Assembly: GCA_037783415.1 (NCBI GenBank)
Contig: JAZGTN010000008.1
Span: 1,745,501 to 1,809,500 of the forward strand
Direction: 5' to 3'
From: Leptasterias polaris
Lineage: Eukaryota > Echinodermata > Asteroidea > Forcipulatida > Asteriidae
Length of the DNA: 64,000 nucleotides
Positions 11,183 through 22,856 of the stretch are shown piece by piece. A program made the position numbers and the translations under genes. Under the pieces are notes generated by a model that was not told where the DNA came from, did not search any database, and was given only the letters and a program-made list of their open reading frames with translations. Every line of letters begins with the position of its first letter. Within the stretch, counting starts at the first letter, position 1.

Positions 11183-11299
11183 ATGGATATTAGAAAGTTT
11201 TGCAAGAAATCCAAACAACCTCCATCCCATGATGATAGGCACAGATCTGATTCTGAATCTAGCGATGAGAATCCTGAAACACAAACACCCCAGGATTGA
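11183..11299 (+). pseudogene. Short ORF, possible N-terminal remnant of a transposase-like protein
   Basis: An ATG with A-rich upstream context opens a 38-residue frame that starts MDIRKFCKKS and continues into a Ser/Asp/Glu-rich stretch (SDSESSDENPET) before a TGA. An MDIRKFF-like start followed by an acidic Ser-rich linker is typical of hAT- or ZMYM-type transposon-derived proteins in marine invertebrates (known pattern). Here nothing downstream continues the protein, so it is either a relic first exon or chance. It follows directly after a SINE fragment. Confidence 0.3.
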
Positions 11300-13159
11300 A
11301 GTTAATATATTGACGTAAATGTCCCAGATGGTGTAAGTCCCAGATGGTGTAAGTCCGTCAAAGTGGTAAGTCAATTCTTTTCTGCAGTACAAAATTACAC
11401 TATAGATTTTTGTTTGCCCCCCCCTAAATTTAAGTTTTACCCCCCCTCTTTCCCCCCCCCCCCCCTCAGATTAACGGGTCTGGTGCCGCCGCTGTGGATG
11501 TAGTACAATGACACTCACTCTCTTGGCTGAATAAAACAGTAAATTTTCTATTTAAATACCCATGATCCGCTTGGCGATACACATCCAAACCAAAATCCTT
11601 TTGAGTGCCATTGAGCTATTTTCACTTTGGAGTCTAAACCATGACTAAAAAACAAGACGGCGTACATCTAAGAGGTCTGTATCCAATCGTAGATATTCAA
11701 TTCAAAATTTCACTTTCAAGATAAGCGACGGTATAGACTTACTAATTGCGATCGCGGCAAACGTAATGTGCAACGGGTCTTCAAGTTTTGTTTATGTTTG
11801 AGAATAACTTGTTTTCTTGAAGAATATTTTGTCAGGAGGAATGAAACTGGGTGTGAACTTTGTAATAAGTGATCTTCAAGAATCAAACTAGGTTCGTGTT
11901 GCTGTTTTTTGTTTTGTTTTTTTAATCACAAATCGTGTACTTTCTAGTGTCGCTTTGAACACTCAGTATCAGGGAAACGAGGGTAAAATTTTAGGGGCCA
12001 CAATAGGATGGCCCATTTATCATCCAGTGGGAACATTTTGGGCCAATTCAAAATGTAAGTTCCGATTGCATAATTATTTCCAAAGCAAGTCCCCTTTTCT
12101 GTGCTCTTGTTATACCGTTTATTGATCTATATTAAGCTAATCTGACGTGGAGGTATAATAACAATACATTGCATGCGGGTAAATAGCAAAACGGTTTTAA
12201 AACATTGAAATAACATTGAAGCTTAGCATTTTTGATCAATGGATTGTAATTTTCTCAGCCATAACTAATGTAATAATCTAATATATAGTAATTGTAAAAG
12301 ACTTGTAATTAAAGTGCGTATACATGTATTGTGTGTCTAAAGCTGCTGTAGTGGAAATGGTCTGGTTTACAGTTTAACAGAGCATGCGATATCTCTTTTC
12401 CGTATGTAACTGGTGAACCGTGTGTGCAACAAAGTAATGGTACAATGAGCTGACGTTCAGTTCAATGTTCTTGGATTGCATTGTTTGCGGCGCCTAGTGA
12501 TTTTGCAAATAGGATTTATTTTCGGCATGCTTAATCATATTTAAAACAGATGATTAGTACAAAATGTCATATACATGTGTTGTGAAGTTTTCAATATGTA
12601 GATCATCGGTCGACGAACGAAAAACAATCAACAAACCTTCCCTGATTATCGAAAGGAATCAAAACGATAAACAAGTTTTTTTCTTCTAACTAGCCTAATT
12701 ATAATACAACGTGAGTATTAACCCGTATTTGTCGCGTATTATTCCCAGGCCTCCAACTCATTCCAGAAGCATTTTAGAACATAAAAATAAACGATTTACA
12801 TATTTTGGCTTTCGGTGATATTATGGGCTTTGCTGGTACGTATCGGTAGCTGTCAAAATAATAAACAATTTTCAGGGATTTGTTCGAGTTGTAGGCACCG
12901 TGGTACAATGGCTTGTATATAATGAATGTTAATTTCAAGTTCTGAATTATAACCAATTATCTGGTAAACGTGTATTGTTTTGAATCCACTTTCAACAGCC
13001 GCTTCTATACCTGGAAATTATATCTTATTGGTTTATTTGCTAAGCTAAAACTGCACGCGGGACCAGTCAAATGTATATACATGGCATTTAGGCTGGTATC
13101 CTGATTTGTGCTAACAGGTTTTGATTGTTTGAGCTTCTATGAATATAGTCTCTTTATTT
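11300..13159. other. No gene recognised; C-rich tract at 11417-11466
   Basis: Positions 11417-11466 carry three runs of C, the longest about 14, which would make G4-type runs on the minus strand. The rest is AT-rich without a convincing open frame or hairpin element. Confidence 0.35.
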
Positions 13160-13490
13160 CTCTTCACATAATAATAATAATAACGAAGACTTATAAAGCG
13201 CACATATCTACCGAAGGTGCTCAAGGCGCTGTAACAAAGGAAGCGAGAAAACAAAAGGGGAGGGGACCAACAGAAAAACTCAGTTAGGAGGAACTAAATG
13301 CTTTAGACATGAGGCGTGTTTTGAGAGACTTTTTGAATGAGTGAATAGTAATTGGAGGTTTTAATGTGAAGAGGAAGCTGATTCCAGAGATGTGGTGCCG
13401 CGACGGAGAATGATCTGTCCCCCCAGGTACGATGAGATTTGACTTCTTGAAGAAGATATTTATTTCCTGATCGAAGGTTGCGGGATGGCT
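13160..13490 (-). mobile_element. Retroelement/SINE-like 3' region with (ATT)n tail
   Basis: A minus-strand (TTA)n tail lies at about 13170-13185. Next on the plus strand comes GACTTATAAAGCGCACATAT and GGTGCTCAAGGCGCTG, the same kind of block that precedes the tail of the tRNA-Leu SINEs (CTTATATAGCGC...CTCAAGGCGC at 18640-18680). Further in, CTGATTCCAGAGATGTGG and GATCTGTCCCCCCAGG match a diverged copy at 61330-61390. No tRNA head is seen here, so the class is unsettled. Confidence 0.45.
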
Positions 13491-13629
13491 ATTTCATGTC
13501 ATTGCTAAGGTTTCGTTTGGTGTGGAATTTACTCAAATCTTTTTCTCTCAAGCGTTTTTATCCTTAGAACGAGTTGTTTTGTTCAGTTTATGTATTACTT
13601 TGTATTTTGTATTGATATTTTTTTTAACA

Positions 13630-13836
13630 ATGGATAACATCCCACCAGAAGAGGAATCTGAACCTTGGACCTCACTCCCAGATCTGCGCATGTGTAGACA
13701 CTGGCTGACAAAGTGGTGGCAATACGCGCATACGGCAATCTACATCGTCACACTTTTTAACTGTATTCAATTCAGTTATTTGGACCAGTGTTCAAACGGC
13801 CTTCGTGCACCGGGCCACGTGCCGCATGATGAGTAA
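13630..13836 (+). CDS. Unrecognised 68-residue ORF
   Basis: An ATG in fair context (AACAATGG) opens a frame beginning MDNIPPEEESEPWTSLPDL and continuing through CRHWLTKWWQYAHTAIYIV to a TAA. The acidic, proline-containing start and the Trp-rich middle look more protein-like than most frames in the window. I recognise no family and see no splice partner, though. It may be a relic exon of a transposon or chance. The reading also opens upstream (13522), but that part is AT-rich and looks non-coding. Confidence 0.2.
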   Translation: MDNIPPEEESEPWTSLPDLRMCRHWLTKWWQYAHTAIYIVTLFNCIQFSYLDQCSNGLRAPGHVPHDE

Positions 13837-15004
13837 TGCATTTAGAAATATCGGCTTTATTTGACTGCCTGATGAAGCACCTCTGGAACGTCCAACACTC
13901 GAGCTTTCCTTTTCAAGTTACAAATTACCATTTAGGGAAAGGTAGATTACTATCAGGCACCCTGTGGGAATTTCATTAAAAAATGGCGGTGATGTTTTAG
14001 TCCAAAAAGCGATTTATGCAAACACATTTGGCTTAATTCGGTCGCAGCAAATGAAATAAGCAACACGCAGAAGCAGCTTTTTACATAAACGTTGACGGCA
14101 TTTCAAACGAGTGTTGGCACCGGTATGAACGTTATAATCAGTCAGCTACCAAATTGAAAGTGGTTATTGTTTTCTTCCTATATTAACAATCAACTATTTT
14201 TGTCCAGTAAAAGCACATCCCTGGTCGTATTTGCACAAAATGTACCGATAAGTTAATGTTTTCATGAACTATACAATACAACTGGACGCATGAAACTTGC
14301 TGGGGAAAGCCTTTTGTGTAAGAAAAAAAGTATTACGCAGAATCTATAGTTTGTTTGCTCTACTTGTATCCCCCCCCCCCCCCATATCGCTTTGCTGTAC
14401 ATATTCTGAACATGCTGGTATACTCTTAGCTTTTGATGGCAATTAACATAGACCATTTATAAGGGAGAGTGTAACTGCGTTTTTGAGAGAGTAGACTCAC
14501 TCCAGTTCTTTAACATACGAACATTATTTTGTATGGAAAAGTTTGAATTATTTATGCAAAAATGAACACAGCTTCGGCACTACTCTATAGATAGTTCCCA
14601 GTAGACGCCATCTCTACGGGCAAATCGCATTTTGGCTTGCAGGCGCGTCAAGCGCTCAAATGATTAACGCAGCCGCGTCGTTCACTAACCAATCATGCAA
14701 TGAGTTTTGTGAAATGTGCGCGTCCTGCACGCCGTTCTCACGCGTAACGCGGGACTGTGTGTTCCAAATTGCCCGTAAAGATGGCCGATTTACGTCATAT
14801 TGCAACCTATCTATTGTGTTCTCACCCAGTACAGGTAAACACTCTTCACATATGAAGAATACATAATAATGCTTAGTGTAAACATTATCAACATTAAAAC
14901 TGGGTTATCAACGGAGTATTTCTTGACCTTTCGTTGCTGAATTAATATCTTCTTCTTTTTGGGGTATTTCCTTATTTATTTATGTGTTTGTCAGCCATTT
15001 GTAT
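13837..15004. other. No gene recognised; poly-C run at 14371-14384
   Basis: No convincing gene or repeat family beyond a homopolymer C run. A GC-richer patch with several CpGs occurs at about 14640-14760. Confidence 0.3.
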
Positions 15005-15230
15005 TTGATTTAATTTTTCAATTCAATCAAACATTTATTTCCGTACTCACAATAAAGAAAATACAAAATCATGTGGACAAATTTATGGTAGTACAATGCA
15101 AACAAAAAGTAACCACGACCAATGAAAATGATACTGCAAAAAAATTAAACAATCTAGGCTGTGAGTATTAAGGAGGCTGTTCAAAGAAGCCGAGGCTTGT
15201 GGGGAACAGCCCTTTACATGATACAGCAAC
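15005..15230 (-). mobile_element. Probable retroelement 3' end
   Basis: On the minus strand the segment reads GGGCTGTTCCCCACAAGCCT and CGGCTTCTTTGAACAGCC, a stem-loop-prone block, and ends in ATTTGATTGAATTGAA-type repeats. A (TTCAA)n-ended fragment of similar design is at 51478-51600. Such short repeat tails are typical of LINE/SINE 3' ends. No coding part is visible. Confidence 0.35.
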
Positions 15231-15430
15231 AAGAAACAAAAACAAAACAAAAACAACGGACAAAAGAGAATGCAAATTGAACCGGAATGAGCTAATTATG
15301 CATGCAGATAAGCCCAACAAATATTGACAAAATTAGGACTAGCTAAAAGCATAAACAAAAACATTTAATAACACAATGTGAATTAGGATGTGAAACTCTA
15401 AATGGTGGGGCTTCCAATCTAACAATTTCC

Positions 15431-15545
15431 GTTAGGGTTTGTTGGTTCTGAAAAAGAAACGGGGTGGGGTGTAACATCCCGACGTTTCAATCAGTATGCA
15501 CCGATTGTCTTCAGGATCATGTACATGTTTAATAGGTCTTGCCGT
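15431..15545. repeat. Dispersed repeat with GACGTTTC core
   Basis: TTGGTTCTGAAAAAGAAAC is followed by CCCGACGTTTCAATCAGTAT and TTGTCTTCAGGATC. Related pieces occur at about 31797-31850 (TTGACGTTTCGATCAATG then TTGTCTTCATCAGG) and about 37605-37660 (GTGGTTCTGAGAAGAACC then GACGTTTCG). The three share word order, indicating an interspersed repeat whose class I cannot assign. Confidence 0.4.
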
Positions 15546-16020
15546 CCCTTATATATACATGACAACCTAAATGTATTTGACTTTTCGTTTATTATCATTT
15601 CTCAAAGTTGCATGGCCCGATTTTCACTCAAAGTTTTTTTGTAAATAATTTTTTCTCTGAACACATTTTGAGATATTATGCTGTTTCAAGAAGAGAAGTG
15701 GAAACACACCCCAAAACAACAATTGGAATATGCCACAGGCAATGCACAAAATACACGTTACATTCAAAATGTTTGTATATGGCCGATGGTAATATTGCCG
15801 ATGGTAATAGTGTCGGTATCCCGACAATAATTCATTTTTAGTTTTTAATTAACTACCACTCATCATTGGCAGATTTGTTCGTGCAATACCTTAATTGAAA
15901 GTTTAACTCTCTTGAATCTTTGAATATAGCTTTTTAAAATTTCAATCTAAATGTTCTGGCCAAATCAGCCAATGAAACAGACCTCTTTAATGCCTTCGGT
16001 GATTTTATTCGAATCATGGC

Positions 16021-16387
16021 GTGTCGTGGCCGAGCGGTTAAGAGCACCGAACTCAAGCGCTGGTGTTTCTGTTCAGCGGAGTGTGGGTTCGAGTCCCGGT
16101 CGTGACACTTGTGTCCCTGAGCAACACACTTAACTATAATTGCTTCTCTCCACCCAGGGGTAAAATGGGTACCTGTGAGGGCAGAGATGGTTCTTGTGAT
16201 TGATTTAGCTTAGTAGCGCATATATTGCAGCACAGGCTGTATACTCCCCAGGGAGCTGAGATGGTTTAAGGAATGAAATAAATGGCCCAGTGACCAGGGG
16301 TAATAATGTTCGAAGCGCTTTGAGACGCCCTTGGGTGTGATAAAGCGCGATATAAATCCATATTATTATTATTATTATTATTATTAT
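16021..16387 (+). mobile_element. tRNA-Leu(CAA)-derived SINE, apparently full length
   Basis: The 88-nt tRNA-Leu-like head (16021-16108) carries GTGGCCGAGCGGTTAAG (A box), anticodon CAA in loop CTCAAGC, and B box GGTTCGAGTCC. The body follows (CACCCAGGGGTAAAATGGGT, GGCAGAGATGGTTCTTG, GGCCCAGTGACCAGGGGTAA), then a terminal GATAAAGCGCGATATAAATC and an (ATT)n tail at 16361-16387. This is the best-preserved copy and defines the family. A separate (AAT)n run follows at 16421-16450. Confidence 0.85.
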
Positions 16388-16418
16388 CACGTATCGTGCT
16401 TTTTAAAATCACTAAATG

Positions 16419-16453
<35 letters not shown>

Positions 16454-18597
16454 CAGTTAAAATACCAATTACGCAAACTAAATGACTTGGGAACTATCTC
16501 ATAAATATTCTGAGCAAAAGCTGAATCAATGAATTAATTAAATATTAATCTAGAACGAGAAAACACGTCAAACGAAGAACATTTTTATTTCTGAAATCAA
16601 ATCTTTGTTTTAAATTATATCTCATGACAAAATCTGAACAACAAAAATAAATTATTACAATTTTATGAAATTAGTTTTAGCTTTAAAAAAAAATACGCCA
16701 AAGTGTGTTAATTATTATTAAAAACAAATTAAAACTCTGGGACAAGGATGCTTTTTTTAGAAACCCCTTACGCAGATTCGTGAAGGTCAAACGGGTTTTA
16801 AATTGACCCGTATCGCAGTTTAAAGAGAATGCCGACGCCTCAACACCATAGACTGCAATGAAAAGGGTTCGCTTTGCAATTACAGCATCTGGCGATTATA
16901 ATAGCGCATCCAAAACAAGCTTTTACATAAGTTTTATGATCGGAGGTGAGCACAAAATTCTTAATTTTTTGCAATAACCGGAAGCTGAGGTCAAGTTTAA
17001 TTCTCAGGTTTTCTTCGTTATATTGTTGAATTGGTTTTACTTTCATATATGATTTTCACTTAGTATTACATTCCCAACAACATGTATAATTTTCTAGGTC
17101 ATAAACTACGTTAAACTAAAATAATTGACGAAACAAAATCTCGCCCACGTAAAACTCCATATGGTTGGGACCACTATGGTCCCGGAAGTTCGAATGCGCG
17201 AGTCTTCCTAAAGTATGATTTCCGATTTTTTTTGGCTTTCAGAAAAAATTGTTATCAAATAGCCTGACAAGTCTAATATATAGCCTATACCATATGTCTA
17301 TTTAGGTCAGCCCTTTTACTATAATAAAATTGTATTTTCTTTTTCAAAGGACACAAACCATGAGCCGGTTCGTTCCACATTTTCCACATAAACGTTTCCA
17401 TACTAAATACCAACGTGGTGAATAATTGTCCATATATAATAATAGTGTCTGATTGATTGCACACAAAACTATAAAGCACATATTGGCATACCTTACTATA
17501 TAATGAACAATAGTAAATTATATACACATCTGCACATTGCTTATCAAGGCATGATATTACTAAGCTCTACAGAGAATTTCTGGTGGCTATATCTTGTACC
17601 TCATGTTCATTATTACCAACGTCATTATACTCGTTTATTATTACAATCAAAATGCAAATAGACTGCTGTGTGCATCATCTGTAACGTGAATAATGCAAAA
17701 TGTAATAATTATTTGAAGTAAAATTCCAGTTGCCTTGTATTTTGTTGGATAAATTTGAATATAGCAACAATACAGTGTGGTTGAAAACGTGAATATTTGT
17801 ACTAGTTTTGCCAACTCTTTGTTCCAATGCATTGTTAATACCTTGGTATATCTTTAAATGTTTGCAAATAATATAGTTATAGTCTTTCAGTACCGTAGGT
17901 TGTGGATTAGGATTTAGGATTTGGTGGCCCTTGAATAAAATAATGGCAAGTAATTTTTCCAAAAACTCTTCTCGGAGCATTATCTTTCCGAATAAACATA
18001 AAAAAATCAAACCGACTCGCACTTAAAAGATGATACATCATAAGTAAAATAATACCCATAAGTAACGTGACGTCATGTCTTTTGATATAGCGCCCTCTTT
18101 TGGAAAGTATAGGTACAATCATGGATAACTTATTTTTGTTTCAATTCGTGTCAGACTGCAGGCCTCGGGACCTCAGTGGAAATCTGAAGAAGCATACATT
18201 TATGATTATTTTGTACGTAATTTAGATTATATGGGTAATGGGTCAATTACATAGTGGCAAAAAACATACATGATGGAACATGTGTACATTGCTTTGTTGT
18301 TGTTGTTCGTGTTGTTGTTGACGTTGTTGTCGTCGTCGTCGTTGTTGTTATTTGTGTTTTCTTCTTTAAAAGGAAAATGTAACCCCAACCTGTAGTTTCC
18401 AGAATAAGCACAGTATGGCAAACCTTAGAAAATTCCTTCAAGTAAATAAACAAAACAATTTACTGTTGTCCAATTGCTGGATTAATTTTATTACGGCAAC
18501 CAAAATACAGCAAAGGTAATGGTTCTTCAAATGCTATAGTTTTTCAGACGGTAATATTTCTCAGAAGGAATAGTACCGGTATGAACATTTTTATTAA
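16388..18597. other. No gene recognised; GTT/GTC microsatellite at 18294-18348
   Basis: AT-rich sequence without protein-like frames. A compound (TTG)n/(TCG)n microsatellite lies at 18294-18348. A perfect TGACGTCA occurs at 18068-18075 outside any element I could delimit. Confidence 0.35.
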
Positions 18598-19044
18598 TAA
18601 TAATATTAATAATAATAATAATAATAATAATGGCTTCTTATATAGCGCTCATATCCGTCACTCAGTGACGCTCAAGGCGCTTCAACAGTCAATATTTTCC
18701 TGCAAGGTATACATGTGGAGCTACTTTTTGAATTTTGAGGCCTATTTCTTTACATAGCACCATGTAATGGTTTACAAGGTGCTGTGGCGCTATATGCAGC
18801 CGATCAAACCAGGAACACCGGGGCAAACCCCTTCTCTTTTCGATAAGTGCACTGGGTTCTTTACGTGCATTACACAACACACGGGACCAACGGCTTTACG
18901 TCCCATCCGAAGGACGAAGCAATAATGGTTAAGTGTCTTGCTTAATAAGGACACAAGTGTCACGACCGGGACTCGAACCCACACTCTGCTGAACAGAAAC
19001 ACCAGAGCTTGAGTCCGGTGCTCTTATCCGCTCGGCCACGACAC
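18598..19044 (-). mobile_element. tRNA-Leu(CAA)-derived SINE, long variant
   Basis: On the minus strand the head is 19044-18957 (88 nt, same anticodon and boxes as 16021). The (ATT)n tail is at 18598-18631, preceded by a TATATAGCGCTC block. The body differs from the 16021 copy: it contains GGACGTAAAGCCGTTGGTCC and CACCTTGTAAACC, so the two share the head and terminal block but not the middle. This suggests at least two subfamilies. Confidence 0.8.
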
Positions 19045-20196
19045 TAACCCATTAGTGAGATTTTAAATTGGAACTTTTTATTCAGATGTTTTGTTTTTAT
19101 TTACTTTAAACAAAATTCCAATCTTGAACGTAGGTTTTAATCGACGATGTATTTTATGTGTTAACTTAAATTATACATTTCATAAAGATTTGTTTTCGAA
19201 TAATAAATAATATCATAAATTATAGAAATTTGCGTTATTTCGACGTTAAGCTTGGAATATTCTAATCTGACACCCACGGAATGCAGAAGTGCCTGAGCAG
19301 CTCACTTCGTTTATAAGCCAAGCACCCACTGACGGAAAATTGACGTTGACTAAAACAAATCCACAAGATTATTATTTTTAGGTAACGCGTCTATGTGTCT
19401 AGTACTGTTTGCCTCGTAGGTAGGGAAGTAGTGTTATCGGTGTCTCTGATATACCGACAACCTGCGGATAAAGTGCCCCGGGAATCGAGGCTCTCAACGG
19501 TAGCCATGCTCGGGGTATCCGTCGAAGAAACGAAAATAGTTGCAAGAAGAAGAACTATCCGTAAACCTGGAGGGCTGCCAGGTGTTTGGATGTTACATGT
19601 GTAAATATCACTTAGTTACTGGAAACGGTTGCGACCAGGACAGATTTCCCAAGTGTCCTAGGCATCAAAGTCCACCATGATTAGGTGACACGCTACAAGG
19701 GGGGAAAGTTGAATGAACGCTCCCGGTAAAGCTTTATAAAAACCTGCTGTCTTAGGTAGATAAGCCCGCTAGTCGGAACCAATATTCTATACCATTCCTT
19801 GTGTATCGAGTGCATTAATGCCTTTAAAAGGTTTGGGATATCTCTCCATGCCTTGGTTCTGTTCACGTGATTCATGTTGTCAGATTGTCACAATGCGCTT
19901 TAGTGGTGCTCTGCAATCAATCAATTAAGTAAACAGCATACATCACATGCAGAACATTGTTATTTTGTATAATTGGTGTAATGTTGTATTGGGGATTCGG
20001 TTCAAACCTATACACGGAGGTAGGCAGGGTAGTATGGCATTTGCCATTATGTTATATTGTCTGGGTCTCAATAGGGAACATGGAATTTTGAGATTTGAGA
20101 CTTGCCGAATTTTTGGCGGAGTATTATACGCGTCATTTGTTTACCACTATACTGCTCATTATGCATGTATAAAAGCAATGTGTAGGTCTATAATAC
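19045..20196. other. No gene recognised
   Basis: An open frame at 19395-19604 has no known motif. I cannot assign any function to this stretch. Confidence 0.3.
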
Positions 20197-20333
20197 CCTT
20201 TGCATATGACGTCACGAGCCCAAAACAACCCCCCGCACTAAGGTCAATTTGAGCTATCATTGGCTGAGAGTCGTGCGCAGTGCGTACATGCGTCCACATT
20301 TCTATTGTTTGATATCAAAGATGTCGGCCAATG
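20197..20333. mobile_element. F8-type MITE portion with TGACGTCA
   Basis: CTTTGCATATGACGTCACGA (TGACGTCA at 20207-20214) opens the segment. It continues with GCTATCATTGGCTGAGAGTC and GTGCGCAGTGCGTACATGCG and ends GATGTCGGCCAATG. The order ATTGGCTGAG, GCGCAGCGCGTACA, CATCAAAGATGG is shared with 37197-37290 and, inverted, with 20531-20642 and 53678-53836. Confidence 0.45.
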
Positions 20334-20387
20334 TAATTTTGTATAGATCGTGCTGCGCGTATTCGTATACATTTGTGGGTCCCATGC

Positions 20388-20424
20388 ATTGATCTCCATT
20401 ATACTCAGTATAATGGAGATCAAT
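20388..20424. repeat. 37-bp perfect palindrome flanked by 8-bp direct repeats
   Basis: Two 18-bp arms (ATTGATCTCCATTATACT and its complement) surround a single C. GTCCCATG occurs directly on both sides (20379-20386 and 20426-20433), as a target-site duplication would. A second locus of the same design is at 28290-28326. Confidence 0.8.
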
Positions 20425-20530
20425 AGTCCCATGTACATTGCTTTAACGCGTGAAGGAAACTGGCTCACGTACTCAAACAGGTCAAAATATTCGAATACGC
20501 ACGAGATTTGCACAGTCTGTAGACTTTTTC

Positions 20531-20642
20531 CATTGGCCGCGATCTTTGATGAAAACAATGGAAACGTGTACGCGCTGCGCACGGCTCTTAGCCAATGATA
20601 TCTCTTCACGCGGGCACGTTTCATCAACGATGGCGGCCAATG
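20531..20642. mobile_element. F8 hairpin MITE (about 112 bp)
   Basis: The left end CATTGGCCGCGATCTTTGAT pairs with the right end ATCAACGATGGCGGCCAATG. The middle holds AAACGTGTACGCGCTGCGCA and TTAGCCAATGATA. The longer element at 53678-53836 has the same arm theme. Confidence 0.55.
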
Positions 20643-20657
20643 CAAGGGGGGTCTGCC

Positions 20658-20962
20658 GACCTTTCCATTGTTGATAAACAAACCGCTCTGGTTGACATGG
20701 ACGGCCGAATGTTATTAAAACATTAAATCGTGTTAACAGATGTTTTACCCAAATTCAACATTTTCTGCAAACTTTCAATTTTAAATAGAATACCTCCCAT
20801 GATTGGTTGCTTTCTTTCCAACAAATTAAACACTATTTTTGAACGTTCGGTAACAATGTTACAAATTGTGGCTGTCTGTTTTGTTTTGCATTTATTGCTT
20901 TCCATAGTTTTCGAACCTCCGTTGACATAATCTCGGCGCTGTGACGTTGCAATAAAAAGGTC
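20658..20962 (+). mobile_element. F3 element copy a
   Basis: The left end GACCTTTCCATTGTTGATAA and right end GACGTTGCAATAAAAAGGTC match the 30424-30737 copy. Internal landmarks are GACATGGACGGCCGAATGTT, AAATTCAACATTTTCTGCAA and CATGATTGGTTG. It abuts the next element through GGTC-TATA-GACC. Open frames on both strands are not supported as genes, because the same sequence occurs as a MITE elsewhere. Confidence 0.65.
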
Positions 20963-20966
20963 TATA

Positions 20967-21148
20967 GACCCATTGCACAACACGCAGCGCGCATACATGC
21001 GCGTAATTTTGGGTGTCAAAACGTGCACAAAAGGATGGTACACGTGTTTTCGCACAAAGCGCTTGTAAACACGTGTACCATTCTTTTGTGCACGTTTTGA
21101 CACCCAAAATGACGCGCGTGTAGATGATGACGTCATATGCAATGGGTC
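20967..21148. mobile_element. Palindromic element with a 42-bp-arm hairpin at its centre
   Basis: The ends GACCCATTGCA and TGCAATGGGTC resemble F2 ends. The core at about 21007-21048 and 21066-21108 pairs TTTTGGGTGTCAAAACGTGC plus ATGGTACACGTGTTT with their complements around a 17-nt loop. TGACGTCA occurs at 21128-21135. It lies between two inverted F3 copies, joined by TATA on both sides. Confidence 0.65.
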
Positions 21149-21152
21149 TATA

Positions 21153-21456
21153 GACCTTTTTTTTTGCAACGTCACAGCCCGAGTTTTTGCCAACCCAGGT
21201 TGGAAAAGTATGGAAAGCCATATCTGCAAATCAAAAACAGATTGCCACAGTTTGTAGCAGTGTTACACAAATATTCCAAAATAGTGTTGAATTTGTTGGA
21301 ATTAATTCAACCAATCATGGAAGGTATTTCCGTTCATGAATCTTTACAGAAAATGTTGAATTTGATCACAACATTTTTTAACACGATTGAATGTTTTGCT
21401 AACATTCGGCCGTCCATGCCAACCGGCGCACTTTGTTTATCAACAAAAGAAAGGTC
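21153..21456 (-). mobile_element. F3 element copy b (inverted relative to copy a)
   Basis: It starts GACCTTTTTTTTTGCAACGT and ends AACAAAAGAAAGGTC. It has the same internal landmarks as copy a in reverse order. With 20658-20962 it makes an 800-bp inverted repeat around the 20967-21148 palindrome. Confidence 0.65.
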
Positions 21457-21460
21457 TATA

Positions 21461-21584
21461 GACCTTATGCATTGACGTCATCCAGCCGCCATCTTAGAGG
21501 TAAACTGATGATGAAACAATGGAAACGCGCTGATTTGTACGCGCGGCGCACAGGACTGGCCAATGACGTCATATGCATAAGGTC
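21461..21584 (-). mobile_element. F2 MITE copy 2, internally deleted (124 bp)
   Basis: It carries the terminal repeats GACCTTATGCA and TGCATAAGGTC, and TGACGTCA at 21473-21480 and 21564-21571. Relative to the 169-bp copies it lacks about 45 bp including the GGGCGCCC block. It abuts F3 copy b at a GGTC-TATA-GACC junction. Confidence 0.8.
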
Positions 21585-22856
21585 TATTGCAAGCCAAAAT
21601 CTAGCTCACAAACCACGAACAGTGTGACCTGTTTTCTTATGTCGTGTTTACGCAGCAGTCGTCTAATAAAAATAAAAGTGTTTTGTTCTCTTCATGGGAA
21701 ATAACCACTTGGATAACTAAAATCACTAGATCATGTCGTTAAACCAAGACCTGTATTTGTTTGATTGTAGTGTCTGTGCCCACAAATTGACGCGGGAACC
21801 AATGTTCTGCCATGCGGAGATAATCGTCTGCACTAACCATAAAGAAATAAACAGCAAGAAAAGGCCTTGACTAATTTGAAAATCACTATAAAACTATAAG
21901 ACCATTGTTACTATTATTGCAATGCTATATTGCTAAATAGAAAATTTTATTTAAAAAACAACACTGTAACTTCAAATGGCTAAGTCGTCACAAGTTTGTT
22001 GTTCAATAACTTCGCCAAAACACGCTATAGTAATAATAATGATTCAAAACAAATTTGAAGTGAGTAATTAAAACAAATCTGATTGATGTTTTGTGGAACA
22101 GCTCTTATGTTAGCATCGTTCTGAAACCCTTTGGAAATTTGCGCCCTTAAACAAAAAAGATTAACTTATGACCCCGACAAATACCACACGTGCACATTTC
22201 GGTCTAAGTGTCGCATGTCACCTGTCACTGACTTTGCCGTTTTGTAGCCTCTGTTTGCAACCGACACTTCATCGATTTCCCGTGAACACGTTATCCATTT
22301 TGCAGGGAGTTTGCATGTACACGGAACAAGAGAGTCAAGTTAACGCACGCTATAATGTGATATGGTGAAGCGAACCGTTTTGCTCACCGGGCACCCGTCG
22401 CCGACGGGCAAAATCACCTCTCAAACACTACGCTGTCTCCCTTTCGATATATGCACATCGCAGGTAAATCAATCACCGATTACACCCGGCGCTCTTCTCG
22501 AGACGGCTTAGGAGAGAACGGATCTAGAGACATTCCTATAATTTGATTTTCAAGCAATTTAATTATAACGAACAGTAAACTTCAATTGACTAGGTTGCGG
22601 TTTTACTTGTAGTACTTAGAAATCGGATTATATAATCAATGGTGGGATTATTTATTTCAATTTTTGTATAATGGCAACTTGTTCATTCTCAGCTGTTTAT
22701 CCTACAGAACTAATTTGACATTTAAAGGCACACTTAAACGTGTTAAATGCGGAAATAATACAGGCTGGATGTCATCACGTGGTCTTTATTCATCGTTCTT
22801 AAAACACACAACCTCATCGAAACTGCAATGTAGGACAATTATTGACCCAACCCACC
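21585..22856. other. No gene recognised
   Basis: AT-rich sequence. A frame at 22168-22368 has no recognisable motif, and no repeat family was identified. Confidence 0.3.

Noticed and set aside
20723..21229. 168-residue minus-strand ORF
   Set aside because: It spans three joined MITE-type elements, and its segments recur at 30424-30737 and 61780-62001 as non-coding repeats.
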